64,000 nucleotides of DNA from Claveliimonas sp034178805. Its GTDB lineage: Bacteria; Bacillota; Clostridia; Lachnospirales; Lachnospiraceae. Position numbers and translations under genes: made by a program. The stretch is taken from positions 281,496 to 345,495 of the forward strand of contig NZ_JBNPMZ010000001.1 in assembly GCF_050314255.1 (NCBI RefSeq), in the 5' to 3' direction. The notes below the pieces were generated by a model. The model searched no databases, was not told where the DNA came from, and saw nothing but the letters and a program-made list of their open reading frames with translations. Positions 42,476-50,602 of this stretch are shown here, one piece after another. The first letter of the stretch is position 1. Each line of letters starts with the position of its first letter.

Positions 42476-43816
42476 TTACTTCGCTTTCTGTCTTTCATAT
42501 TTCTTCATAATGTAGAAATACATTACCAACAGCAGACCCCCTGCCAGTATCCATGCTGCAGGGCTTGCCATACACGCTCCTGTATAGCTGCCTATTTTCC
42601 CGGAAATAATCGCCATCACTCCTCTTCCAATCAGTTCGGCAATTCCTGCCATCATCGGCAAAAGGCCAAATCCCATCCCCTGAATTCCATTGCGGTATAC
42701 ATTTACTACAAGAAGAGGGATAAACATGATGCTGACACAGCGCAGATAGATATCTACCATTCCCATCACCTGTGTCAGATTATCTTTCACAAATAATATA
42801 GTCAGATATTTACCGCCAAGAATCAGAACTGCACCAGTGACCACTGCGTAGATACTGCCCATAATCGTAGCGGAGCGGAATCCCTGACGTACCCTGTCAA
42901 TCTTCTTTGCACCGGTATTCTGGGCACAGTAGGTTGCCATTGTCGTTCCCATTGCAACATATGCCTGTGTTACCACCTGCTCAATCTTAGTTGCAGCCGC
43001 AAAGCTTGCAACCGCCAGAGAACCAAGTGTATTCAGCGCCGTCTGTACCATGATCGTTCCGATGGCCGTAATGGAATACTGAAATGCCATAGGCAGACCA
43101 ATCTTCATCTGCCATCCTGCCAGATTCCAGTTCATATGCCAGTCCTCCCGCTTCAAATACAGCTCCGGCACCGCTTTTATAATATAAAACAGACAAAGAA
43201 TACCTGATATTCCCTGAGAAATAACCGTTGCCCAGGCTGCTCCTGCTGCTCCCAGATGGAATACAATTATAAATACCAGATCCAGCACGATATTAAGAAG
43301 CGCTGCCAGAATCAGAAAATATAGCGGAATCTTACTATTGCCGAGAGCACGCAGAATACTGGCTAAAAGGTTATAAAGCACCTGCGCCACGATTCCGCCA
43401 CAGATAATCATAATATAACTGTACGCCTCTCCATAAATATCTTCGGGAGTATGCATCAGATGCAGTATCTGCTTCATAAAAGACATACTAAGAACCGTCA
43501 TTAATACAGAAATCACTGCTGACAGAACAGATGCAGATGCCACGGACTGACGCATGGCCCTCATGTTGCCCGCACCAAAATGCTGTGCCGTGACCACCGT
43601 AAAACCTGCAGTTAATCCCATCAGAAACCCCAGGATCAGAAACATGAGTGTTCCGCAGGATCCCACCGCCGCCAAAGCTTCATTTCCAACAAATTTTCCT
43701 ACGATTACTGTGTCTACCATGCTGTAAAGCTGCTGAAAAATATTGCCGATAAAAATCGGGATGGTAAAATTAAGAATAATCTTCCCCGGTTTTCCGACTG
43801 TCATGTCTCTTTCCAT
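42476..43816 (-). CDS. MATE-family efflux transporter, copy 2
   Basis: A 446-residue membrane protein with twelve hydrophobic segments in two MatE domains; it begins V-G-K-P-G-K-I-I-L-N-F-T-I-P-I-F-I-G-N-I-F-Q-Q-L-Y-S (NorM/DinF-like) and has V-D-T-V-I-V-G-K-F-V-G. The start at 43816 has GGAGAAGAAGG upstream. Gene order here is kinase-like gene first (43968-44453), a terminator-like hairpin, then MATE. That is the reverse of the first pair. The cargo is unknown. Confidence 0.92.
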   Translation of the reverse strand: MERDMTVGKPGKIILNFTIPIFIGNIFQQLYSMVDTVIVGKFVGNEALAAVGSCGTLMFLILGFLMGLTAGFTVVTAQHFGAGNMRAMRQSVASASVLSAVISVLMTVLSMSFMKQILHLMHTPEDIYGEAYSYIMIICGGIVAQVLYNLLASILRALGNSKIPLYFLILAALLNIVLDLVFIIVFHLGAAGAAWATVISQGISGILCLFYIIKAVPELYLKREDWHMNWNLAGWQMKIGLPMAFQYSITAIGTIMVQTALNTLGSLAVASFAAATKIEQVVTQAYVAMGTTMATYCAQNTGAKKIDRVRQGFRSATIMGSIYAVVTGAVLILGGKYLTILFVKDNLTQVMGMVDIYLRCVSIMFIPLLVVNVYRNGIQGMGFGLLPMMAGIAELIGRGVMAIISGKIGSYTGACMASPAAWILAGGLLLVMYFYIMKKYERQKAK

Positions 43817-43897
43817 ACCTTCTTCTCCTCTCATTCTTATGCAAAAACTTCATCCATTATATAAAATCATTTTCTATTTCGCAATAGTTTTAAACAC

Positions 43898-43938
43898 GAA
43901 AAAAATGCCTATCTTTTTCCTCAGATAAGCATTCTTTT
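43898..43938 (-). terminator. Terminator between the kinase-like gene and MATE copy 2
   Basis: AATGCTTATCT and AGATAGGCATT form an 11-base stem with one mismatch and a loop of A/G; on the minus strand seven T follow. The MATE gene therefore needs its own promoter or read-through. Confidence 0.75.
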
Positions 43939-43967
43939 TATACATTTTTTCTATTATTATTTAATGA

Positions 43968-44453
43968 TTAAATCAGTTCCAGCCGTTCAAAATATTTCAT
44001 CAGAATATCCGCACAATTGTCCACACCCAGATCAGATGTATTGAGAATCATGTGATAGTTATTCACATCTCCCCAGGCCTTTCCGGTATGCTCATGGTAA
44101 TATTCCGCACGTTCCTTGTCTGTCTTCTCCAGTTCCTCTTTCGCATCCTCATAGGACAAACCGCTTTTTGCCATAATTCGTTTGATACGGTCTTCCTTAT
44201 CTGCACACACGTAAATATTAAAGGCATTTCTCTGATCCTTCAGTATCTCAGATGCACATCGTCCCAGAATAATGCAGGGCTCCTTGGCAAGCTGACGGAT
44301 AACCTCTACCTCAGATTCATAAATGTTCTTCGACAGCTCTTCCTCCACATTTACTTTATCATACACCGGAATTCCCAACCGCTCTGACAGTTCCTCTGCG
44401 ATCTTGCTTGCACCGGTTCCATATCTTCTGCTCATTGTAATTACCAGCTTCAT
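43968..44453 (-). CDS. Cytidylate kinase-like protein, copy 2
   Basis: A 161-residue relative of the kinase-like protein at 29024-29602. Blocks are I-T-M-S-R-R-Y-G-T-G-A-S-K-I-A (degenerate P-loop), L-G-I-P-V-Y-D, C-I-I-L-G-R-C-A-S-E-I-L, I-Y-V-C-A-D-K-E-D-R-I-K-R-I and the shared end W-G-D-V-N-N-Y-H-M-I-L-N-T. It is shorter than copy 1 by about 30 residues. The substrate is unknown; a nucleoside or protein kinase activity is only inferred from the fold. Confidence 0.82.
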   Translation of the reverse strand: MKLVITMSRRYGTGASKIAEELSERLGIPVYDKVNVEEELSKNIYESEVEVIRQLAKEPCIILGRCASEILKDQRNAFNIYVCADKEDRIKRIMAKSGLSYEDAKEELEKTDKERAEYYHEHTGKAWGDVNNYHMILNTSDLGVDNCADILMKYFERLELI

Positions 44454-44543
44454 GCTTCATCCTCCTTCGTAATGCTCCACATCTGTCTGCGAAAACTACG
44501 AACCAATTATACCACAGTTTTTTCGAAAAAGGAAATGGAATTT

Positions 44544-45161
44544 TTAGTATTTAAGACCTTCCAGATCCTCTCCGGGATGAACAATCTTCTTCACCCATTC
44601 CTCCCGGATCTCCCACAGATTGCCACAGACGTTAAAGATGGTCCATTGATCTATTTCAAACACTCTTTTCCAGCTCTCAATAATCCTGCGCTCTTCCTCC
44701 GGATACTTTCCCTGATATCTTCCCTGGAAAAACTCAAATCCATTTGCAACACCAATGTCCTTTAGATATTGTTTATACTGTCTGGCATCCTCTGCATCCT
44801 TCGGTAGATAAATCCGGTTGAGGACATAATCCCATTTTGCCTCATCAAAATAGATTACCTGCTCCTTCGGCACCTCCAGCACATATACCACCGTTCCGTC
44901 AATCGGCTTCAGGCAATTTTCAGCACTGATGGAACACCAGATAGGTGCATGTACATCCTCAGGCTTTGGCACGCGCTTCGCCGCCTCCTTCGTGAACCAG
45001 TCATAACTCTCCATGAAAAGAGGCGCAATATCACCAAAATGAAGTTCCACATAGATTCTCTGGTTAATGATTCTTCCATCCCGCTGCAACTGATACAAGG
45101 TCTTGTCATTCTGACGGGTATACAGCTTCACCATTTCTCTTTTCTCATCTCGATTTTCCAT
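44544..45161 (-). CDS. DUF3841-family protein
   Basis: A 205-residue soluble protein of unknown function, recognised as DUF3841-like by M-V-K-L-Y-T-R-Q-N-D-K-T-L-Y-Q-L-Q-R-D-G at the start and the W/Y-rich body (A-P-I-W-C-S-I, Y-F-D-E-A-K-W-D-Y-V-L-N-R-I-Y-L, R-I-I-E-S-W-K-R-V-F-E-I). No catalytic motif or membrane segment is seen. It ends an operon with the upstream dihydrouridine synthase gene (gap of four bases). Confidence 0.7.
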   Translation of the reverse strand: MENRDEKREMVKLYTRQNDKTLYQLQRDGRIINQRIYVELHFGDIAPLFMESYDWFTKEAAKRVPKPEDVHAPIWCSISAENCLKPIDGTVVYVLEVPKEQVIYFDEAKWDYVLNRIYLPKDAEDARQYKQYLKDIGVANGFEFFQGRYQGKYPEEERRIIESWKRVFEIDQWTIFNVCGNLWEIREEWVKKIVHPGEDLEGLKY

Positions 45162-45165
45162 ACTC

Positions 45166-46122
45166 TCACTCCTGATACCGATAATCTTCTATAATATTAC
45201 AGTTTGCAAACAATTCCCAGATCACACTTTCGTATACAGCCAGCTTCTCTGCCTTACGGATCTTTTTTGCATATTTCTTCGAATCTGCAAATATCCGTAT
45301 CAGATAGATCCACAGTTCTTTCATTTTAAAAAGTACATTGCGTTCCCCATACATAACCTCGCGGTATCCCTCATACACCAGATTATGATAGGCAAGAATC
45401 TCTTCTTTGTCCGGCATGGGGCCACCCTCAATCATCCGCACAAGACCCGGGTTCGCCAGAAGTCCTCTCCCCAGCATTACTGCTTCCACCTCCGGAAATT
45501 CCTCCCGGAACTTGCGGTAATCATCTAATGTAAACAAGTCTCCGTTATAGCACACCGGACATCTGCTCTCCCTGAGTGCATCCCGGAACACATCCATATG
45601 CGGAGCATTTTTATAATAATCCTTCTGTGTCCTTGGGTGAATGATCAGCTCTTTCAGAGGATACCGGTTATATATCTCCATGAGTCCCGGCCATTCCTCC
45701 TCATCATCCCGACCGATTCTGGTCTTAATCGATATCTCCACATCCGTACCTGAAAATATTTCCTCAAGAAAGCGATCCAGTTCTGCCGGCTTTGCCAGGA
45801 AACCCGACCCGCGGTATTTGGACACTACCGTCCTCGAAGGGCAACCCAGATTGAGATTCACCTCTGTGTGTCCATATTCTTTAAGCTTCTTCGTTGTCAG
45901 CAGAAAATCCTCGGCAGAATTCGTGAGTATCTGCGGTACCAGGGTAAGGCCCTGATTATGCTCCGGTCGAAAATCATTCTTCTCCTTTGAGCTGAATTTT
46001 CCCTTCTGGTTCGGAGCAATAAACGCGGTAAAATATTTGTCTATCTGCGGAAACAGAGCATGGCTTGCACCGCGCTGAATATAACCGGTAATCCCCTCCA
46101 TCGGGGCATAATAATATTTCAT
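45166..46122 (-). CDS. tRNA-dihydrouridine synthase family protein
   Basis: A 318-residue FMN TIM-barrel protein that reduces uridine in tRNA. Blocks: Y-Y-A-P-M-E-G-I-T (FMN site), E-V-N-L-N-L-G-C-P-S with the catalytic Cys, G-S-G-F-L-A-K-P, S-I-K-T-R-I-G, I-I-H-P-R-T-Q, Y-N-G-D-L and A-V-M-L-G-R-G-L-L-A-N-P. Which tRNA position it modifies cannot be told. It is divergent to the sensor kinase gene. Confidence 0.93.
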   Translation of the reverse strand: MKYYYAPMEGITGYIQRGASHALFPQIDKYFTAFIAPNQKGKFSSKEKNDFRPEHNQGLTLVPQILTNSAEDFLLTTKKLKEYGHTEVNLNLGCPSRTVVSKYRGSGFLAKPAELDRFLEEIFSGTDVEISIKTRIGRDDEEEWPGLMEIYNRYPLKELIIHPRTQKDYYKNAPHMDVFRDALRESRCPVCYNGDLFTLDDYRKFREEFPEVEAVMLGRGLLANPGLVRMIEGGPMPDKEEILAYHNLVYEGYREVMYGERNVLFKMKELWIYLIRIFADSKKYAKKIRKAEKLAVYESVIWELFANCNIIEDYRYQE

Positions 46123-46314
46123 ACAGATTCAATCCTTTACTTTCAAAACTCGCTGAAAATATTGTACCAGTAATATCCGGGAACCGCAATTGCTAAAATT
46201 ATGCTAAGAACTGCTCGAATCAATTTCTGCATTTCTCTTTTATGATATGATATTGATATCCGGTGATATTTTTGTAAAATAGAAAATAAGAATACTTAGC
46301 TGGGAGGATTTGGC

Positions 46315-47403
46315 ATGATGGGGAAATACAGAGCAAACAAATATTTTAGTTTTTCTTTTACAATCCTATTAATGATTTTATCAACCATCCTTGCATTTGT
46401 TTTTTTCCGCATTGCAAATATCAATTCTGCAAATATTGCTTTGATCTATATTCTTGCACTGATTCTTACAGCAAGGTACACGGATGGATACTGGTATGGC
46501 ATTGTGTTTGCGTTGTTCAGCGTTATCTGTATTAATTATTTTTTTACCTACCCTTTTTTTAAACTGAACTTCACACTGTCCGGTTATCCGGTTTCTTTTA
46601 TTCTCACACTGGCAATCACACTGATAACCAGTACTGCAACCAGTCACCTGAAAATTCAGGCAGCACTTCTTGCAGAGAGAGAAGAAATCATCAACAAGGC
46701 CGAAAAAGAGAAAATGCGTGCAAATCTGCTTCGCGCCATCTCTCACGACCTTCGCACACCTCTGACCAGTATTATCGGTACTTCTGCTTCCTATCTGGAA
46801 CTGGGGGCTTCGCTTTCCTCCGAAGAAAAAGATTCCCTGGTACAGCAGATTAACGAGGATGCCAACTGGCTGCTCAACATGGTGGAAAATCTGCTCTCCG
46901 TAACAAGAATTAAAGATTCCGAAACCGCAAGAGTAAACAAATCACCGGAAATTGTAGAAGAAGTTGTCGCTGAAGCAATACAGCGATTTAAGAAAAGACA
47001 CTCGGAAGCCTCTGTTGTCGTCTCTATTCCAAAAGATTTCATCATGCTTCCTATGGATCCGCTTTTAATTGAGCAGGTAATTATCAATCTGCTGGATAAT
47101 GCTTACGTACATTCCTCCAGCAGTCAGTCTATTGAACTGACAGTTATTGATTCACCTTCCTCTGTGATTTTCTGCGTCAGAGATTTTGGCAAGGGTATTG
47201 AATCCACCCTGCTTCCAACCATATTTGACGGTACCAGCTCTCGAAGCAAGAATGCTCCCGATGCCCACAAAGGTATGGGAATCGGATTATCCATTTGTAA
47301 GACCATTATAAATGCTCATTCAGGAACGATTACCGCCCTGAATCATGAGGATGGTGCCGAATTCATGTTCACACTTCCAAAGGAGGATAACATACTTGAG
47401 TAA
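46315..47403 (+). CDS. DUF4118 sensor histidine kinase, KdpD C-terminal type
   Basis: A 362-residue membrane kinase. The N-terminal 110 residues form four close helices of the DUF4118/KdpD transmembrane domain. A short linker leads to the HisKA domain with S-H144-D-L-R-T-P-L and the HATPase domain (N-L-L-D-N-A-Y-V-H-S, D-F-G-K-G-I, G-M-G-I-G-L-S-I-C). It lacks the large N-terminal KdpD and USP domains of true KdpD, and no kdpFABC is in the window, so the signal need not be potassium. The start has GGGAGGA upstream. It overlaps the response regulator gene by eight bases. Confidence 0.92.
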   Translation: MMGKYRANKYFSFSFTILLMILSTILAFVFFRIANINSANIALIYILALILTARYTDGYWYGIVFALFSVICINYFFTYPFFKLNFTLSGYPVSFILTLAITLITSTATSHLKIQAALLAEREEIINKAEKEKMRANLLRAISHDLRTPLTSIIGTSASYLELGASLSSEEKDSLVQQINEDANWLLNMVENLLSVTRIKDSETARVNKSPEIVEEVVAEAIQRFKKRHSEASVVVSIPKDFIMLPMDPLLIEQVIINLLDNAYVHSSSSQSIELTVIDSPSSVIFCVRDFGKGIESTLLPTIFDGTSSRSKNAPDAHKGMGIGLSICKTIINAHSGTITALNHEDGAEFMFTLPKEDNILE

Positions 47404-48133
47404 TTCAATTAAATTTGTCGTTCTGGTTATTGAAGACGAGGAAAATATCGCTTCCTTTATCTGTAAAACCCTGAAGCTTAACGGTTACAAAACAATTACC
47501 GCTTCCGCCGGCAGAGAAGCCCTCTCCATCATTCATTCTCAGTGTCCCGATTTGATTCTTCTGGATCTCGGTCTGCCGGACATGGATGGTATGGAGATTA
47601 TCCGCCAGGTACGGGAATGGTCCAGTACACCGATTATTGTCGTCTCTGCCCGTATTCAGGAACAGGAAAAGGTGGATGCACTGGATGCCGGTGCAGATGA
47701 TTATATCACAAAGCCCTTTGGTACATCCGAGCTTCTGGCACGCATCCGAACCTCCCTTCGGCACAGCAACCGCCTGAACAATCATTCAAATCTCTATCTC
47801 AGACCCTATCATTCCGGGAAACTGACAATTGATTTTGAGAAGCGTATTGTATCCCTCGCAGGGCAACAGATTCATCTGACACCGGTAGAATTCCGTATCG
47901 TCGCCTATCTGGCTCAGAATTCCGGAAAAGTAGTTACATATACCTCCATCATGACCCAGATCTGGGGACCTTACTCGGATAAGAACAATAACAAAATCCT
48001 CAGGGTGAACATGGCCAACATTCGAAGAAAGATAGAAGAAAATCCGGCAGAACCGGAGTATCTCTTTACTGAGGTCGGTATTGGCTATCGTATGCGGGAG
48101 GATGAGTGCAAATGGGGACAGGGCAAATGTTAA
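47396..48133 (+). CDS. OmpR/KdpE-family response regulator
   Basis: A 245-residue regulator. The start is a TTG at 47396 placed nine bases after AGGAGG and overlapping the kinase stop codon; the first ATG choices lie inside the kinase gene in another frame. The receiver domain has E13-D14 and the phosphorylated D57 in L-I-L-L-D-L-G-L-P-D-M-D-G. The C-terminal winged-helix domain (T-P-V-E-F-R-I-V-A-Y-L, V-N-M-A-N-I-R-R-K-I-E) binds DNA. Family members end around G-Y-R-M-R-E-D; here the last seven codons and the stop come from a palindromic repeat. Confidence 0.92.
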   Translation: MSNSIKFVVLVIEDEENIASFICKTLKLNGYKTITASAGREALSIIHSQCPDLILLDLGLPDMDGMEIIRQVREWSSTPIIVVSARIQEQEKVDALDAGADDYITKPFGTSELLARIRTSLRHSNRLNNHSNLYLRPYHSGKLTIDFEKRIVSLAGQQIHLTPVEFRIVAYLAQNSGKVVTYTSIMTQIWGPYSDKNNNKILRVNMANIRRKIEENPAEPEYLFTEVGIGYRMREDECKWGQGKC

Positions 48134-48177
48134 TTGGGGACGTAGCAAAATGCATTTTGCTACGTCCCCAATTAACA
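48111..48177. repeat. GGGGACAGGG-type palindromic repeat element, copy 2
   Basis: One GGGGACAGGGCAAA unit is followed by a 50-base perfect palindrome (48128-48177) centred on TGCA and containing GGGGACGTAGCAAAA. It is closely related to 22214-22299. The palindrome supplies the TAA stop codons of both convergent genes flanking it, and can act as a bidirectional transcription stop or a RNA-stabilising hairpin. Confidence 0.85.
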
Positions 48178-48594
48178 CCAAGCCACAATTATTCCAATAC
48201 AAAGAAACGGACCAAAAGCAAATGTACTTTTTCTGGTCCCCTTTCCAGTCAACAGAAGCCAGCCTGCATACACTCCACCAGCCAAAACTGCTATCGCAAA
48301 TGCATACAAACTCAATCTCCACCCTATCATAAAACCACTGGATGCCATTAATTTGACATCTCCGCCGCCAAAAGCCCCCGGCACAATAACTGCAATCAAT
48401 AAAAGAGGCAGACTTATGCTAAACACACCAGCCACTCTGTCGATCAGAGTAATTTCCGGGAAAAAGGGGATTGCGATCATCCCCATAATCCCGATGAAAA
48501 TCACTGCATTATCCGGTATGGTCTGTGTTTTCCAATCTATCCATGCGACTGCAATCAACACTGCCAGATAAATAACAAAGATAACTGTCCTCAT
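48172..48594 (-). CDS. A24-family prepilin peptidase, short TadV/CpaA type
   Basis: A 140-residue membrane aspartic protease with four to five helices. The catalytic Asp residues lie in A-W-I-D-W-K-T-Q-T-I-P-D and in F-G-G-G-D-V-K-L, the GxGD-type motif. It lacks the N-methylase domain of full-length PilD. Such short forms process type IV or Tad pilins, but no pilus genes are in the window. It precedes a palindromic repeat that supplies its stop codon. Confidence 0.88.
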   Translation of the reverse strand: MRTVIFVIYLAVLIAVAWIDWKTQTIPDNAVIFIGIMGMIAIPFFPEITLIDRVAGVFSISLPLLLIAVIVPGAFGGGDVKLMASSGFMIGWRLSLYAFAIAVLAGGVYAGWLLLTGKGTRKSTFAFGPFLCIGIIVAWC

Positions 48595-48608
48595 ATACCT
48601 CCAATTAT

Positions 48609-50294
48609 TTAGAACAATCCGGTAATCTTTCCGGTATCATCTACATCAATCCGAACCGCTGCCGGAACTTTCGGAAGACCCGGCATGGTCATGATTTCTC
48701 CGGTCAATGCTACGATAAATCCAGCACCTGCTGAAATTTTCAGGTTACGTACGGTGATTTCAAAATCTGTCGGTGCGCCAAGCTTTGTCTGGTCATCGGT
48801 CAGACTGTACTGTGTCTTAGCCACACAAATCGGACAATTGCCGAATCCCAGTGCTTCAAGCTCCTTAGCCTGCTTCTGAGCCTGTGCAGTCAGAACTGCT
48901 CTCTTTCCTCCGTAGATTTTCTGAACAATCTGATTCAGCTTATCCTCAATGCTTCCTTCCAACTCGTAAGAATAGGTAAAGTCATTCGGCTCCTCTGCCA
49001 GACGGATGACTTCCTCTGCCAGCTTAATTCCGCCTTCGCCGCCTTTTGCCCATACTTCAGATAATGCAACATTGACGCCAAGTTCCTTGCATTTTGCCTC
49101 TACCAGATCCAGCTCTGCTTTGGTATCGGTCGGGAATGCATTGATGGCAACAACACATGGAAGCTTGTACACATTCTTGATATTGCTTACGTGTTTCAGA
49201 AGGTTCGGAAGTCCTTTTTCCAGTGCCTCAAGATTCTCATTGTTCAGGTCTGCCTTTGCCACACCGCCATTATATTTCAATGCGCGAACGGTTGCTACGA
49301 TTACAACTGCATCCGGTTTGATTCCTGCCATACGGCACTTGATATCCAGGAATTTCTCAGCGCCAAGGTCAGCACCGAATCCTGCCTCTGTGATTGCGTA
49401 ATCTGCCAGCTTCATTGCCATTCTTGTTGCAGTTACAGAGTTACATCCATGAGCGATATTTGCAAATGGTCCTCCGTGCACGATAGCCGGTACTTTTTCA
49501 AGTGTCTGTACAAGATTCGGTTTCAGGGCATCCTTCAGAAGTGCTGCCATTGCGCCCTCTGCATGAAGGTCTCCTGCTGTCACCGGTTTCTGATCTGCGA
49601 TCTTGCCATAAGTATATCCGATGATAATACGGGACAGACGTTCTTTCAGATCTGTAATATCCTTTGCAAGGCACAGAACTGCCATAATCTCAGATGCAAC
49701 GGTAATATCATATCCATCCTCACGCGGTGTTCCGTTTGGCTTTCCGCCAAGTCCGTCTACCACATAACGAAGCTGACGGTCATTCATATCCACACAGCGC
49801 TTCCAGGTAATCTTTCTCGGGTCAATATTCAGCTCATTTCCCTGATAAATGTGGTTGTCAATCATAGCTGCAAGAAGATTGTTAGCTGCTCCGATTGCAT
49901 GAAAATCTCCTGTAAAATGAAGATTGATATCCTCCATCGGTACAACCTGAGCATATCCGCCGCCTGCTGCGCCGCCCTTTACTCCAAATACCGGTCCAAG
50001 GGATGGCTCACGGAGTGCTACCATTACATTCTTGCCAAGCTTCTGCATACCGTCTGCAAGACCGATAGTCGTCGTTGTCTTACCTTCTCCTGCCGGAGTC
50101 GGATTGATAGCTGTCACAAGGATCAGTTTCCCATCCTTCTTATCACTTTCTTTCAGAAGATTATAATCAATCTTTGCTTTGTACTTTCCATACTGTTCCA
50201 GATACTTGTCATCAATACCTGCCTTTGCTGCAATCTCGGTGATCGGTGCCATCTGACACTCCTGAGCAATTTCAATGTCTGATTTGAATCCCAT
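48609..50294 (-). CDS. fhs: Formate-tetrahydrofolate ligase
   Basis: A 561-residue enzyme that forms 10-formyl-THF from formate, THF and ATP, the entry of the methyl branch of the Wood-Ljungdahl pathway and a source of purine carbons. The P-loop N-P-T-P-A-G-E-G-K-T-T-T and the F-T-G-D-F-H-A-I-G-A-A-N-N-L-L block are present. ATG 50294 has AAGGGAG upstream and gives the family length; the open frame to 50363 is rejected. A ZTP riboswitch controls it. In this genome it probably also links glycine metabolism to one-carbon flow (inference). Confidence 0.97.
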   Translation of the reverse strand: MGFKSDIEIAQECQMAPITEIAAKAGIDDKYLEQYGKYKAKIDYNLLKESDKKDGKLILVTAINPTPAGEGKTTTTIGLADGMQKLGKNVMVALREPSLGPVFGVKGGAAGGGYAQVVPMEDINLHFTGDFHAIGAANNLLAAMIDNHIYQGNELNIDPRKITWKRCVDMNDRQLRYVVDGLGGKPNGTPREDGYDITVASEIMAVLCLAKDITDLKERLSRIIIGYTYGKIADQKPVTAGDLHAEGAMAALLKDALKPNLVQTLEKVPAIVHGGPFANIAHGCNSVTATRMAMKLADYAITEAGFGADLGAEKFLDIKCRMAGIKPDAVVIVATVRALKYNGGVAKADLNNENLEALEKGLPNLLKHVSNIKNVYKLPCVVAINAFPTDTKAELDLVEAKCKELGVNVALSEVWAKGGEGGIKLAEEVIRLAEEPNDFTYSYELEGSIEDKLNQIVQKIYGGKRAVLTAQAQKQAKELEALGFGNCPICVAKTQYSLTDDQTKLGAPTDFEITVRNLKISAGAGFIVALTGEIMTMPGLPKVPAAVRIDVDDTGKITGLF

Positions 50295-50378
50295 AATTTT
50301 CTCCCTTCTTTTTACAACAAAATCTGTTTTTGAAAAATCTTTCCCTGTTAAATGGAACATCATACTATTCTGTTACGC

Positions 50379-50475
50379 AAAAAGGACAGCATATGCGGTA
50401 ACACATGCTGCCCAGACGGTCGACGTTCCAAAAATCCGGCTCCCCTGTGGTACTCCACATATTATCCGTCAGTAA
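50379..50475 (-). promoter_or_regulatory. ZTP (pfl-motif) riboswitch with overlapping terminator
   Basis: On the minus strand the leader has the ZTP aptamer blocks: ACTGACGGAT (about 50464-50473), a GTGG/CCAC stem, GGGGAGCCG (about 50438-50446) and the 3' pseudoknot block CCGTCTGGGCA (about 50409-50419). The terminator arm GGCAGCAT/ATGCTGTCC (50384-50413) starts inside the 3' block and is followed by a T run, the usual expression platform. Binding of ZTP/ZMP, signs of 10-formyl-THF shortage, should allow fhs transcription. Confidence 0.9.
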
Positions 50476-50500
50476 ACCGAATCCTTCTTTAACTGTCGTC

Positions 50501-50529
50501 ATCGTAACATACTCAAAATAGAAATGCAA
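50501..50529 (-). promoter_or_regulatory. Promoter of the ZTP riboswitch-fhs transcript
   Basis: TTGCAT (50524-50529) and TACGAT (50501-50506) with a 17-base spacer on the minus strand, about 20 bases upstream of the riboswitch. Confidence 0.65.
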
Positions 50530-50546
50530 GTTATTTTTCCGTTTTC

Positions 50547-50576
50547 TTGACACTATTCGCGCCAGAATGCTATAGT
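50547..50576 (+). promoter_or_regulatory. Promoter of the Ldh-family dehydrogenase gene
   Basis: Consensus TTGACA (50547-50552) and TATAGT (50571-50576) with an 18-base spacer on the plus strand, followed by AAGGAGG before the ATG at 50603. Confidence 0.7.
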
Positions 50577-50602
50577 TATATCATTATTAAGGAGGTGCTA
50601 TT

